Positions 47,631 to 60,690 of a stretch of 64,000 nucleotides of DNA are shown in pieces. The notes under the pieces are model-generated. The model had not been told where the DNA came from. It worked only from the letters and a program-made list of their open reading frames with translations, and did no database searches. Source of the stretch: Strobilurus pachycystidiatus (lineage: Eukaryota > Basidiomycota > Agaricomycetes > Agaricales > Physalacriaceae); the NCBI GenBank assembly GCA_019915135.1, contig JAHLMK010000001.1:1984001-2048000 (forward strand). Direction: 5' to 3'. The number at the start of each line of letters is the position of its first letter. The stretch's first letter is position 1. The translations under genes and the position numbers were made by a program.

Positions 47631-50600
47631 ATGGATTACGACAGAGCTGCGCGTCATGCGTCCGCCCAGGTCACCCCGACCGCGACGCCCAGTGGAGAAG
47701 CTTCGCGTCAAAACGAGGAAATCCGAAAGCAGGTTAGCAAGCCTGAAGACAGAGGCAAAAATCGCGACTCATCGACGTAAAGGTGAACCTTGATCCCTCA
47801 ATGCGTAACAAGAGGTCTTGGGAGAGGACCCAAGTGGATACATATGCCCAGGTCGGTTATGATTTAGTCGCAATAACGCAACGAACCTGACCTAGGTAGG
47901 AATGTAAGGACACAGATCGCAATCGACGCGTGAAGAGAAGGGGCTTGGGAAACGAAAGCTTGGAGGTTCAACCGGTATGTTATTGTTTAAAGTTATACTC
48001 TGCCTGGTTTAATAACCTATAGGGCCGGACTGGCAGGACTGAGAGCGAACTTGTTTCACCAAAACGACGCTCAGATGATGGGATGGGTATGGGGAGAGTA
48101 AATCTTAGAGCATCACGGGAGACGAAAGAGAGTAAAGATGCACGGGAACGATACCTTGAAGAGTTCGACAACAGTTTACCTTCCGAGAGGTATGCGGTCT
48201 CATTGAGTGTTTTGAACGCGGAAGAAACTCACGATAAGCACAACAGGGCGGAAGACTTGAGATTGACCATCATGAAAGGAGAAGACTGCTTCACTATGCT
48301 GAAGGCGGACTCCCTCGAGCGTCTTCCTGGTCCTCTGAAAGAGGATGACAAGACAGCGCGAATGGTCGAGCCCGAGGCACTATTCGGGTGCTTCTGGTCA
48401 ATGAACGCGATTCCTTACCTAGGGATGTTGCCCTTAAATCCGTATAGAGCTTGTTTCGGGGACCCTTTGTTTGCGAGCGTTTTTAGAGACCGATGGAAGC
48501 TGCCGTTGGTCGATACGAAGTCGGAGGCACCACTTTGGAAACTGTCAGATGAGATGCAGGACGATTGGCGCTTCCTAGAGGATGTCCTCACTCGCACTCG
48601 CGAAACTCTGATGCTCTGCATAGGCGGGGTTTTACCGAACAAAGAGCATATTCCCGCACCGCTACCGAGTCTCTACAGGTTCCATCACCCACACCCTCAG
48701 CAGAGCGTCCTGATGCGGAGGCTCATCCGAGCCCGATATGCTTTCGTCGTCTTGGGAGCAGAGATCTCCTACCTGTACGCATACGCACTCAAGGTTCCAA
48801 AGGCCTTGCGCAAGAATGTGCAGATAGAATTGTATGACACGTTCGACGACGATCGTCTCTGGCAGGATCTCTTAGACTCGTGGATTCTGCTGAGGGGAAA
48901 GGGTTTCTTCAAGAAGGAGGACCGCAGAGGATACAACAAGCTTCGAGGTGGCGACGCAACCATAGCGAGGCAAGGCATGTTTGTGAATCCACGGACATGT
49001 AATTTGGAGTACGGGTTGCTAGCCTATGAAGTCTTCGACGTGCCAGTCTGGTTCTACTGGGGCAACCGAACACATACTTTGAGCTGCGATTCAGAATGGC
49101 TGATTGTGCGGTATGGGTTCAACAGACACATGGTCGCCGACTTTTTGAAGATGGACGAGCGACCTTATCATGAATTGGAGGCCGGAGTCTATTTCGAGAA
49201 ACTGGTCTGGAGGCGAGGGGAGGAGTGGCGACCTGGAATTACGCCGAAGCAGCTCATCACAGCCGAATCCTGGTATGCCCCGAAGGAGCAAGAGACTTGG
49301 TGGGAGTTTTTCCAGCGTCGTGACAGAGGCATTCTGGCCTTTGAAAAGGACAAGGTTTTGGAAGAGAGCATCGAGGATAGGCAGCGAGAAGCGGAGGAGA
49401 AGGGCTTTGTGAGGAGAGCAGCGCTGTTCGAGTGGAAGAGAGTCCATGATCGTCTCATTCGCAGGATCGTGGGGGCACACAAGGCCAACCGAGTGTGGGG
49501 AGAATTCCGGGAGGATCAGAGGGTGTATTGTGCATTCTTTGATGAGTGGGATGTATGTGAGGAATTCAACAAGTTGGAGGAGGGCCTTCCCCCGTTGGAA
49601 GGCGATGTGATCATGAAGGAGGAGGAAGTGGTGGGACTGGGTGTTGACGATTCCCATGGTGAGGAGAGGTTCACAGCCTTTGTCGAGGAGGGTGTGGAAG
49701 AAGGAGAGGGGATGCAGTTGACAGGGGGGGAAGAAAGGGAGGACGGAGAGCTTGAAGAAGGAGAGGAGATCTCAACATCCGCCGTGGACTTGTCAGCCGA
49801 GAGCGAGCGCCTGAAACTGAGACGCATGAAGGTGGACGCCCTACCCGTACAGAGGTTATCGACGCCGCTGTTCGAGGATGTTCTCCGGTCCGTACTGGGT
49901 TTACATGTCCCAGAGGTGTATCTCATCGGACCGTCCTCTTCGGCGGATGCGAGTAAAGAAGGAGAGGCTACAGAGAGAAGTTGCCGGAAATTCACGTCTT
50001 GTCAGGGTGGGGACAAGGCTAAGGGGAAGAGGATCAACGGTGAGGCACTACGGAATCTGGAGGGGTATCTCAAGCAATTGGCGGATCTGAGTAAGGGCTT
50101 GGGAACTTACCGAGAGGTGGAAGGCTCACTTTGCGCATCTTGGTCCGATTTACGTGAAGATCACGACGCATGCATTTGGACGACTGTACCGGAGGGGTTG
50201 GTGATAGCGAAAGTGGATTGGGAATACAGAGAGGACGAGGCTTACGAGATCTACTCGAGGAAATCGCCAACCGGACGACTATTGCTTTTCAGACCCGCCG
50301 ATGTTGTTATGGTCTTGCGATGGACGCGAGGACGTGAGCCGATGGAAGTCGTTCGCTTGCTGGCAGAAGCTGGAGTGTGGTTTTCCTTGGCCGTAGTGTC
50401 GCGTGAGGGAGTACGCTTGCAGAGGCAAGCGCCGCAATGGGATATCCCGAGAAGAACGATAGGTTTCAGGACGACGTTGAGTGACTACTTCCAATACGTG
50501 GAACGGCGCAGGCGATTGTTCAGTGACGGCGAGGTTCTGCGTGCTGCACTCATGGCTGGGGGGATCTTTTGGCGCCTCGCAATGGAACATGCGTCCGGCT

Positions 50601-51070
50601 CTTGGGAGGTGTTGAATGGGCCGAACGAAGGCGTCGAAAGTAGAGGGCGAAGGAGCACGACAAAGGAGGGTACAGTCCTGTGCCAGGAAGCCCTAACCGA
50701 CGCACAAATGGACGTGATATGCGGAACCTATCAAGTCTTTCGCTCCTGGGATGATGAAGCCCCTGCGCAGGTGTCTTGGTTTCCGAAGAAGGGCTCCTGG
50801 CGTAACAGTGGAATCGACGTGGGCTTCTGGAGCGCTGACGCAGAGGGATGGTTTCAGTTGCGCGTCAATGCTTACTTGAGCGAGTCCAAGGGCCCATTGA
50901 ACCAATCAGACTGGGTACAGGCAATGAAGCTTCAAAAGAACGCGTCGAGGGCAAGTAGGGGATACAATTTGTGGTGTCGAGAGGCACTGGATAAGTTTCT
51001 CTCTACGGTAAGATCGTGGGTGTCCTGTTCTGTTTGGAGACATATCTAATTTTGGTTTCAGTCGCGATGA
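47631..51070 (+). CDS. Very large unrecognised protein (over 990 residues)
   Basis: The dominant exon (about 48022-51007) is open for nearly 1,000 codons. A final 54-bp intron (51008-51061) leads to a three-codon last exon, TCG CGA TGA. Upstream small exons from ATG 47631 (MDYDRAARHASAQVTPTATP) are plausible but their joins are uncertain. Segments: GCFWSMNAIPYLGMLPLNPY, RFHHPHPQQSVLMRRLIRAR, YGLLAYEVFDVPVWFYWGNR, TWWEFFQRRDRGILAFEKDK, a long Glu-rich acidic linker, CIWTTVPEGLVIAKVDWEYR and WRNSGIDVGFWSADAEGWFQ. The many aromatic residues around an acidic linker suggest two globular parts. I recall similar hypothetical proteins in agaricomycetes, without function. It converges on the next gene with 78 bp between stop codons. 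Confidence 0.72.
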
Positions 51071-51148
51071 CATAAACTCAAGGTTAGATACAAGGCTTGT
51101 AAGATGAAAGAACAATCGTGTTTTTTGATTACAAGATGTGATAGGTTC

Positions 51149-52484
51149 TCAGTTATCCATAGAGTCGTCAACGAGGAGCCCGGGCGGATGTCCTTTGACG
51201 AATTGTTGAACAAGCTCGGTGAGCTCATTGTCCCCGAGGCTGTCAAGCACATGGTCCAGTGCTTCCTGGGCTTCGGCGTGGCGCGCCTCTGTGATGAAGG
51301 TAATTTGTTTGACATGTGCTTTGAGGGAAAGGAAAGACTTGGAGAAGGGTGTGGACTCTTCGAGCCAAGTTAGGTCCCAAAAGGGATCCAAGAGGAGAGA
51401 AACGCCAAACTTGGAGGATCATGTTGTGAGAATTGAGCTGCAGCCGTAGTGAAACGTTACTGACAGATTGGTAGAGGGAATACAGAACATCGGTGCGTTC
51501 CTCGGATTGATCAAACCTTTTGATGAAGGCCCGCTGGGCTGATGCGTACTGCTTCTTGAGTTGCTGTTGCCGGGTAGGAAGCACAGCGTAATGTTCCATT
51601 TGGTACACGAGGTCCCGATGATGATGACGAGAGAGAACCTGGAGATATTCTTGACGGACATGTTTCTCGTGCCCTTCAGCATCCCAGTCATCGAGCGAAT
51701 CGACGAGGTAAAAAGAGACGACAAGTTTCCTCAGGTAATCTTTGTACTTGTTGATGCTCGCAGCGGCAATGATGTGTTGAAGTTCCTGACAGTGAAAGGG
51801 TTCAGTCTAGCGACGGTGCGACAGGTGAGGGACGGCGAGTACATTGTAAGTCTTGTCCACCATCTCAGCGGCAGTTTCTTGAGTGAACTCTAACTGTGCC
51901 GTGCGCGGGATTGGGTCTCGGAATTGAGGTATAGTGACATCCTAGTAAGCAATGTCAGTCCAAAGTAACTGTTGCATAAAGAGGATTACCCAATTGCCAG
52001 GAAGGTCTTTGTACCCACGTACAAGACGAGCAAGTGCCAGGTCCTCCAGCGCCTGCGGAGTCTTCTTTTGAAGGAGGGGGCGGAGAGAGGCCTCGAGAAA
52101 CTCTTCGGACTTGAGGGGTTGCTTCATGGGCTGACTTTTTAGCACTGCATCCCAGCGGGCTCGAGCCGCGCCTTCAAGAGGATCAGGGGGAGGGGTCGGA
52201 GACTGCCTTGGGGTGTGGCGTGCGGCTTGGCTAGGAGTCTGCTGATTGCGCGTATGCGGGTCGCGGTCGGGGGGGGAAGGGGTCGGAGTCAGTCGAGGAG
52301 GCGGAGTCGGCGACCGAATTCTCTCAAGGAGACCGGTCAGCTTCTCACGCGCAACATGTCGCACTTCACTTCGTCGTTGGGCAGAGGCTTGAGAGGGAAA
52401 GCCTTCCTGGAGATTGTCGAGTTCTTCCTCCAAGTGCTCGAGGGCATAGTTGATGCGTGTCCCTTGCGTCAACGGTAGTGACAT
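51149..52484 (-). CDS. Unrecognised helical protein converging on the 47.6-51.1 kb gene
   Basis: Five or so exons give about 370 residues: MSLPLTQGTRINYALEHLEE, a Pro/Thr-rich low-complexity stretch (SPTPPPRLTPTPSPPDRDP), ARLVRGYKDLPGNW joined over 48 bp to DVTIPQFRDPIPRTAQLEF, then ELQHIIAAASINKYKDYLRK, HHRDLVYQMEHYAVLPTRQQ, FGVSLLLDPFWDLTWLEEST and ELVQQFVKGHPPGLLVDDSM at the end. All junctions are in phase. No domain recognised; mostly helical. The open plus-strand frames over it are shadows. It is the last gene before copy B of the long repeat. Confidence 0.68.
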
Positions 52485-53652
52485 GTTTCAAAGAGGGTAA
52501 GGACTGAAAGAGGGGCTAAGAGAAGGGTGGATTGCGGCGGGAGTTGGAAAGGAGTGAAAATGACTCGATTGGGCAAGGCTTCGATCACGTGGCACAATCA
52601 TGGGCGCGCAGGTAGAGGAGAGTCTGCTATTCACTTTTTAGAGAGACGTCCACTGGTGCTCATATGCCCTTAATGAATGGTAATGCCGTTTCTAATCTAG
52701 CTGGTGGGTAGCTGGGATAGTGTATGATTTAGCTAGGGCCCCCAGAGGACTTTCTTAGTACGAATTGCAGAAGAAATGAAACTTTGATTTGAGGCTTATT
52801 GTGGCGGCGTATAGGGTGCGCAGACGTTGGTGAGTGTGTAACGTGAGGTGCGGCGAGAATAAGAGCGGTCAGAAAGGCTGTAACTGCTTGGTCAAGTAGA
52901 CCAGGAGGTGTATGGTCCTCTAAATACGGGTGGACTCCAATGCTTGCAACGGAATACTGATGAATGATACGTCGGGTTCACAAAATCCGAGTCGACGCGA
53001 AGGACTCAGAAAAGCAGCGGGCAACACTTCAAAAAACATACGAGTATCCACAACACAGATAGTCGCGGGGTGTGACGCCGGCCAGCCGGGACGTCCGTCA
53101 AAGTACCTACGCTTACTGTGACCGCAACAAACCGCGTCGTTAATATGGTTTGCTCTGCGTCGTACACAAGAAATGCGCCGGGCTGTCTTATTATCTGGCC
53201 CCGGCAACACGTTCTCAAACGGACCGGGCTGGATTGAAAGAAACATTCGCGTTATATATGAGAATAACCCCGGATCGCAAAAGGAAAAGTGACCGGGAGC
53301 GGTTTGTTCCTTGCGCCGCGACTGCCTGGACAAGACTCACGGACATTGGTACATGCGCCTGATCCGAGCAATTTATTTAAGCCGTCGAGCAAGCCGATTT
53401 CGTAGGGGCGCACTCGCTTTTGCAAACACTTCGGGTCGTGCTTACAAAAGGATACTCGACCAATCCATACGACCCCACGGATCAAGTTACCGGGACCGGA
53501 CGCAACATGTTTAAGGCACTGCCCGGGCATTGTCGACATAACTGTATTCGACCCATGTATTGGACACTGCGGGTAGACTTTTAACCTGATTTCTTTGCTT
53601 ACGTAAGCCGTCCGCCATCCGCCCACGCCCGGTTCTAACATTAGTACAATGT
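52485..53652. other. Gene-free stretch before copy B
   Basis: No supported gene; a 129-codon minus-strand frame at 53252-53641 has no recognisable character. It holds the promoter of the minus-strand gene at its left and half of an inverted repeat at its right. Confidence 0.45.
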
Positions 53653-53698
53653 GGAATACATACTAATATTAGAACAAGGCGGATTGGCGGATGGCGGA
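53611..53698. repeat. Imperfect inverted repeat spanning the left boundary of copy B
   Basis: Left arm 53611-53646 (TCCGCCATCCGCC...GGTTCTAACATTAGTA) faces right arm 53661-53698 (TACTAATATTAGAAC...GGCGGATGGCGGA), spacer 14 bp. The right arm is inside the long repeat and the left arm outside it. Copy A has no matching left arm. Confidence 0.7.
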
Positions 53699-56510
53699 TG
53701 GCGGACCGCCCCGTCCGGTTCATACATTAGCCCGCGAACACTTTTACAAACCCTCCGCGAATGTTATCTTACACAGCCCGCGTAATGATCTTCAAGCTCA
53801 CCGCGCTGTTGATCCAGCACCCGACCCGGGACCCATCGTGAAACCCCCCCGAAGTCTTCAAACAATCTACCAATAGCCATGAAATGACAATTCCCGAACC
53901 CTATCTACCTCACAACCCGTACCGATTGATCAGCCCTTTCCGAAGTCATCGAAAAACAGTTCGCTACCAGGCAAAGCAGTCAAATCCGTCGGCACTTCGC
54001 CGCACATCCCGTCAGCCGTCAGACAATTTGCGCGTTTGAAATCAGGGACAGTGCCCGCTCTCTTCTACCTCAACCCCGCGCGGTTTCATGTGCTTCGCAC
54101 CCGTAGTTTTGACACAGTCTCCCTCGCCGTCTTAAGGCACACGATCGCGCCTTTTTCGCGAGTCATGACGGGTACGCGCCAGTCATTACGACGCGATCAA
54201 ATTGAAACACCAACCGCGCATAATCATTCGAGTAGCTCCCGTAATACCTAAAGACGGCTGAGCCCCGCTGTATGAAGGCTCTTTCCTCAGTGCAGACGCC
54301 ATTCTCTGCTCAATACAACCCTTGATTCTCAATGCCCTACCGCCCTGCCATCCTCCATAACAGTACCAAGGCATCTCTTGAAGAATTGAACACCACCTTA
54401 TTTCATCGTCTTTTTCCTTCGTCGCTCGCGCAGAACATTGCGAATTAAATGAATTTGCATCGCTCTAAGACGAACAGGTACTTTTCACAGTCTCTTTACC
54501 AAAGTTTCAAACTAAGGACATTAACCGTGAGACAAGAATGCCTCCGTCGAACCATCAATCCCTCCATCAGTACACCTCTTTCCGATTACCATCGCTGCGT
54601 CTACGATGCAGCCCGCCACTACAACTACGTGTTTGCACAGATGTGCAAACAAGCCACATCATCATCAATCCGTCTTCCTTTCAACCGCCACCATCGTCGA
54701 TCCCACCACCCCGCCGTTTCGTTGCACTCAGCTCAGCGCGCATCCTGCACAGACTAGCGCTCACGCCCCACCCGCGCTCGACCGAGGATTAGATAGGGCC
54801 GAGAGGCGCACGCTACGCTCTACAGCACTGACGACCCGCGCGGTGGGTGCGACCGACAAACTCGTACGCCTCCGTTTGTGTCTTAGCCAACTCTTATACT
54901 CACGTTCCTCGCACGCCAGTGCTCGCGCGCCGACAGACGAACCAATCCACTACCCTTCCGTCTTGCGCGTCGGCCCCAGTCCGTTCAAATCAAATCCCAT
55001 TTTTCCTATTCTACGGCTTTCACCACCCCAACCTTTGCTTCGGTGTTGACCTTCCTTCCTGTCCAGCCGCGCTCTCTTCTCTGTGCTCTCTCTTTCATGC
55101 CATCCCTCCCCATCCCAATTCAAGGCTGCCACTACCTTCCAACTGACGCCTACATCAACCCAGGCGACCCTCCCATTCGTCTCGCTTGTCACGCCAATGT
55201 TGGCGAACAAACATCCGAGCAGGCACGCAGCAAGATCATACTTTTCATGACACGATTGTCCACTAGGCCGCAGTGGATCGCACTGCTGCGACAAGCCCTC
55301 CCCGTCGACTTACATGGCAAATGCCAGGGTATCCTTGTATTTCGGTGACGTCCTCTCCATCCTCCTTGTTCTCGCTGCTCATGACCCAAACCTTCCCATT
55401 GCAGAGCTCTGTCCGCCTCGGCCGTGGAGCCCGGCCAAGCCTCTCTTCTTCACCCCACGAAACTCGCCGTCCTGGGGAATATCATGTGGGATTTCCCCAC
55501 GGGTGCGCCTGACGATTTCGTTCTTGAAACGGAACCAATCTCAACAGAACCATTTTATACGCCTCCACCCCGGCTCGTATCTTGGTGTGTTCTTTCAAGG
55601 CTCTCGTCCCGCCCGTCAACTAATCTTTCGTCAGCACCCTCTCTTGAAAACTCTCCCATCACTTACCATCCGTCTCACCCCATCACGCCCCATCTTTATA
55701 CCACATTTCTGGCCACCAGAGTCTTGCTATTCAACCATCTTGCTATACAACCTTTCGCCAAGCTGTCGTCCACCACCTTCCTTACTCTCCCTGTATTTTT
55801 TCCTCGTCAATAACTGTATACTTGGTTGTATCCTGTCTTGAATGTATCATCTCCTCACCCTTCCAACCTATTCCCTTCTTTAAACGACGATCCCGACACT
55901 GAAGTAGTTCGAAAGACTTACCTGCCACCTTCGTTTAGTCTGTTATTCTCCTACCTGATGCCGGAAGGCTTAACGTTTACTGAGGGGCTTGCCGTTGCCT
56001 GCTCAAGCTCCTCCTCCTCCCTTTCCCCGTGCATTCAACTCAACGACAACGTCGTTGATCGCACCACGCATTGCGAGGTATTAAACATTTCGCGTTTCTC
56101 TATGAGCGAGTACGAATGAGGAAAAAATTTGTCGATGAGCACGGCTCTCATTCTTGCCCCCTTCATGAAGACAATATCCCCTTCGCCGGCGAGGTCATTC
56201 CACAACCAAGACAATTATTCCTCACCTTCACGGCCACCCCTGCTCCTCCTTGAATTCGTTCATGGCTCTGGATGGAAATTTTCTACTTCGTTATGTATTT
56301 CGACCATCGGTGAATTCATCTCCTCCGACTATGTTTACAGGCTCGTAACACAGAGTCCACAGGCAGAACCTTGTGCTCGGGACGCACTCCGTACGAAGAC
56401 GCCTTCTCCCTCTGACTGACGATGGCGTAAGTAGTCGTGGCTTATGGTGTTGTCGTGCTTCGGAGCTCGTTGACCTCGCTGGTTGACCTCGCTGGTTCAC
56501 TTGACTGCAA

Positions 56511-56861
56511 ATGTCTGCCTACGCGTCAACGTCTCCCTACGCTTGCGCGGAGACACTACCAATAACATCTAGACGAGCACGTAAGACCACGGTTGATACT
56601 CGCCTCTTTGAAGATCCGCCAGGTTTGTGGCGCGACTTCCTTGACCTCATTAACAGCCGACCTGTTACTTCATCAGCTCAAACGTCATTCCCCTCGTCGT
56701 GACACAATGACTCACCAGATGGGATTCCTGAGAAAAGCAACTACTTCTTTGTCGCTCGGATCAAGTTGGTACACCGTCTCTGGCTCCACAAGGACTCCAG
56801 AATGGAATCGCTCTCGTTGACCGACACATCACACTATGAGCAATGCGAGGGTGCTTGTTGA
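56511..56861 (+). pseudogene. Short ORF broken by one in-frame TGA (copy B)
   Basis: Identical to 12632-12982 of copy A, including the in-frame TGA (56700-56702), so the stop predates the duplication. Confidence 0.3.
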
Positions 56862-57574
56862 GTATTCTCTCCCGATGGACCCGGATTCGTCTGCCGCCAC
56901 ATTGAGTGTAGTCATTGCGAAATCTGTAAGTTCTGGTCAGTCTCAAGGACAAGCCGCTATGCCACAATGGGGGAGGCGAGGCAGCACATATCTGTCTCAG
57001 AAGCGCGGCGACCTTGGCATACGCTGGTGAAGGAGGCGGGACGGAGGATTCATATGGAGCTCGCATGATCTGGGACATCACAAAGCCCCGTTTGGATGTG
57101 TGTGGCAATCTTGGGGTCGACTACACCGGGGGTGCAGAACGGCGGGGGCTGCACAATCAGATAAGTATACGTATACGTTAAGTATCGGGCAGGGAAAGAC
57201 AGCTTACGAGCATGATGTAGTTCCAGCCTGCCATGGAGATGAGCCTGCGCCAGAACACCAGTGTTGAAAAGAAACTCACAAACAGAGGATCCAGTTCCAA
57301 TCAGCTGGTGCTACCGTGCCGTCGTCTGAAGATGGACAAGAATGCGTGTATATGAGAGTTGGGCGTCCCAAGTCCAACGCTTCCAATAGAGAGCCCTTTG
57401 CAAGGCGAAAGGGGAGCCTGCCACTCAGATAAGATCGGTCGTCAACTAGATGAAGTCTTCGTTAAGACCGAGAATCTACACACAGTCAGTGAAGGTGAGA
57501 CCACATTGACGAACGGAGGTACCTTGGCATTTACCCTCTGGTCCTCGTCTTCGACGACGACGTTTATCCGTGAG

Positions 57575-58587
57575 TAGTGACCTTCACGAGTCTGAGGGGT
57601 CCTGCGAGTACTCGGGACTCGACTCGCTTCGGGGACCCCTGTGACTCGATCCCCGAAGACTCGCGGTTCCGGCCGAGTCAGGTCCCGGGACGAGTCGCGG
57701 GCACAGGCTTCAGACCACGAGTACTCGCCATGAGTACTCGTCAAGACTCGTACACAATTCCAATGGTCAATGACCTCGGAAAGATGTGAGTAGAGCGTGC
57801 AAATATGCACGCTCAAAATGGATTTTGATCGCTCCGGATCAGAGCATTGATCGCGAGTGATCGCATTGCGATCACTCTTCTCTCTTCCACCACCACCACC
57901 GGGGTTTGACGATCCGTCAACCCCGCCAGCTTGACAAGTTGTCAGCCGGCCTGGACGACACTCGCACGCCCCACAATAGGGCCAGGACGACTTTACGAGG
58001 ACCGTTGCTAGGGCCGCGACGCCCTAGCAACGGGACGCCAGCGAGGCGTAAGCCCCTCGCATGGGCAGCACGGCACCGACAATGACACCTGGATGAGCGA
58101 GGACACACGACCGGGTGGACGCCGATGAAGTGGACAATGCGGACACCGCAACGGGATGACGACGACGCACAAGCCCCTTGAAAGGGCAGCACACGATGAA
58201 CGACCACGCGGACCTGACGCGGACGGCCTTCAAATGGCCTGGACATCCGCCATTCCCTCCACGTCCCTCGCCACCCTGCTGCCTCCACCATCTTCCTTAT
58301 CACTCAATCATGCCCGGCTGAGGCCCCCCGCGCAATTGCTCGGGGGGATTCGTCGTGCATGAGTTTGACCATGCGAGTCTGTTTCGAGTACTCGCTCGAA
58401 TACTCGTGGGTACTCACAGTGACCCGAGTCATGTACGAGTACTCGTTCAACTCGCGAGTACTCGACTCGTGAGACTCGAGTCTTTTGAGCGCGAGTCCTT
58501 CCACGGGTTGCGGGCAGAGTTTCAGCTTATGAGTACTCGTGACCACGAGTCCGAGTCTACTCGAGTCTGGACTCGTGAAGGTCTCTA
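57575..58587. mobile_element. Non-autonomous hAT-like element 2 (1013 bp)
   Basis: Exact 8-bp duplication TCCGTGAG on both sides (57567-57574 and 58588-58595). Copy A has this octamer once, at 13688-13695, which is the empty site. Ends: TAGTGACCTTCACGAGTCT and, inverted, TAGAGACCTTCACGAGTCC. Same family as elements 1 and 3 (shared AATTGCTCGGGGGGATTCG block, ACTCG-rich subterminal zones, TTGACG...CGTCAA hairpin) but clearly diverged in the interior. No transposase. Confidence 0.95.
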
Positions 58588-58599
58588 TCCGTGAGCCGA

Positions 58600-60690
58600 C
58601 AACTCTAGAGAACGAATTTCAGGGGTAGATTATATGTCAGATATAGACAACATACCGAGTTCGCGTACACCAGCGTTCGTCGCAGCATTGAGGGCTACAG
58701 GCACCGTCAAGCCTAATGGATCACTCAGTCGCGAGTGAACGCTGCAAGTAAAGGTAAGTAAAATCAGATGAATCTATAAGGAATGGCTCACATTGGTTCC
58801 AGCCAGCGCTAGAATAGATTCGTGTTGGTAGTCAGAGACTGGCCATGACTCAGCCAATACTGGCATGGTTGGGCCAAGCCGCCAGTCGTCCACCTCCCGG
58901 CGCATATCAGAACCTGGTCATCGAGAGCTATAGCAACGGCGCAGCCGAAGTAGCGCATAGGCGCCAAATGGTCCCAATTCGCGCTACAAAGGGTTGTCAG
59001 CTAACAGAGCGACCCTGCGAATGAAGAATTAGTCGTGCAAATTTGAACCCAAACAGATAGGCTTACGATTAGTCGTGTTCCGTTCCTCCTCAATTCGTCC
59101 TAGATTTGGTCGCGAGGAGTCCAGCATGGTAGCGCAGGACCCTATGCAGACGCTGGGACAATGGGAGTACGGATACCGACGTCCCGCTTCTTGTCCCACC
59201 TCCGCCGCATGTCGCTTACTATGTGACGATTGGCGGAGACATCGCCATGTCGGTGCGGCGCATAGATGCCTAAGACTGTCAGCGCAACAGTGAGGTCGGT
59301 ACTGCAACAAAGATACATGCCTGAAGTAGACATTTAGCAATTTAGGATATAGTGAGAAAGAAAACACGTGCCGTTCGACGCGGCCAGCGGCGTCTTCTCC
59401 CAGTCTCCGTGAGCATCACTATGACCACGTATTCCAGCTACCAAGATAGTGAGCCGGTGAACTGGCGACCAAAATTCCGGCATATCGTGCAAAGTCCCGC
59501 CTCAGGACGACTTCGGCATCCTGTGAGCCGCGGATGCCAATGACGGCCATGCTTAGTGTTGGAATGCGAGTGAATGACAGCTCTGCGTGACGTGCAAAGC
59601 GTCGGGCCGGCACTGGAATACGCAATATCATCGAATTAACTCAAGAAGATTAGTTAACGGGACGGCGGCTCACCATGGGTGCTGCGATGCGCCGGTGCCT
59701 CCAATTTGTGAGAGCGCGCTCCCATATCACACCGTCATCCATAACAACAGGCAGACCACCATCTCCCCCCAGTTCGCGCCTTCCCGACCGCGGTCCCGCC
59801 CTGCACTATATTCCTCGTCCAACGCGCTCCGGACGTCGGCAAATAGTACTCTCGGTGAGCAGAATGGGTGGTGGATCGTCTATCAGGATGTGTAGCGCGT
59901 CGCTGTGTCAAGGTGGAGGGAGGCGGCGGTGTGTTTTACAAATTCTTGAGATTGGGTTTGCCAAGGTTGGATGTCGGTTTCCATTTAAGTACGACACCGA
60001 GAGAGGCGGCCACAGCCTTGGGTCCGAGTGACGGTGTCGTGTCATTCGGTGAGTCGATGGGATCGTTGCGCATTGTTATCGCCAGCAGAGTTGTCGCCGT
60101 TGACTTATGAGAGCCTGCCTGCGATGGTCATGGACAGTGATCAAGTAGCGATCGCGGGAAATGAATCGAACTCACCTTCAATTGGGACTCGGCGACTCGG
60201 AATCAAACATAACCATAAGTCTTGGGCCTTGAGACATCGTGGAGCGCTCGGGTAAGCAGTGTTGAACCTGTTGAAATCTTGAAATCTTGAGGTCGGGTTA
60301 AATTTCCGAGGTATGTGTGAGCGGTTCACAAACCAAGTAGAAAACGTTGAGAGACAACGATTGAGAGACGTCACAATCGCAGTGGCATGTCCCTGATACT
60401 AGTACAGGACGTAACCGGTAGGTATAAGCGCAAGCAAAAGCACAAGAAGTAAAGCTTACCAGTAAACAAATGCGCCGGAAAATTAAATCCAGACAGTGTT
60501 GAGATGAGCGGAGGCCCGTTATTGAAGTGTCGTTGGAGGCGGTAGTCGAGTAGAGTAAAGATATGAGAATAGACAGGGGATATATGCTGGAATCTGGTAT
60601 GAGCGTTGAAGAAAGGAAGGGCGGGATAATGACAACTTACCAAAATCTCCCCCTCCTTATATGACTCGGTCCAGGACACTGATAAACTGG
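58600..60690 (-). pseudogene. Copy B of the unrecognised minus-strand coding-like segments
   Basis: Counterpart of 13700-15790. The six-C run at about 59764-59769 shifts the frame in the GGLPVVMDDGVIWERALTNW segment. The hAT element at 57575-58587 lies just downstream of this segment, within a coding-like stretch in copy A's equivalent. If the gene is real, this copy is damaged. Confidence 0.3.

Noticed and set aside
51104..51893. Open plus-strand frames
   Set aside because: They lie antisense to the better minus-strand gene 51149-52484, whose splice phases and protein composition are consistent.
26031..52484. Search for a TET/JBP-type dioxygenase gene, since such genes accompany KDZ elements in basidiomycetes
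   Set aside because: I found no segment with the iron-binding H-x-D and downstream arginine/histidine arrangement in a fitting context.
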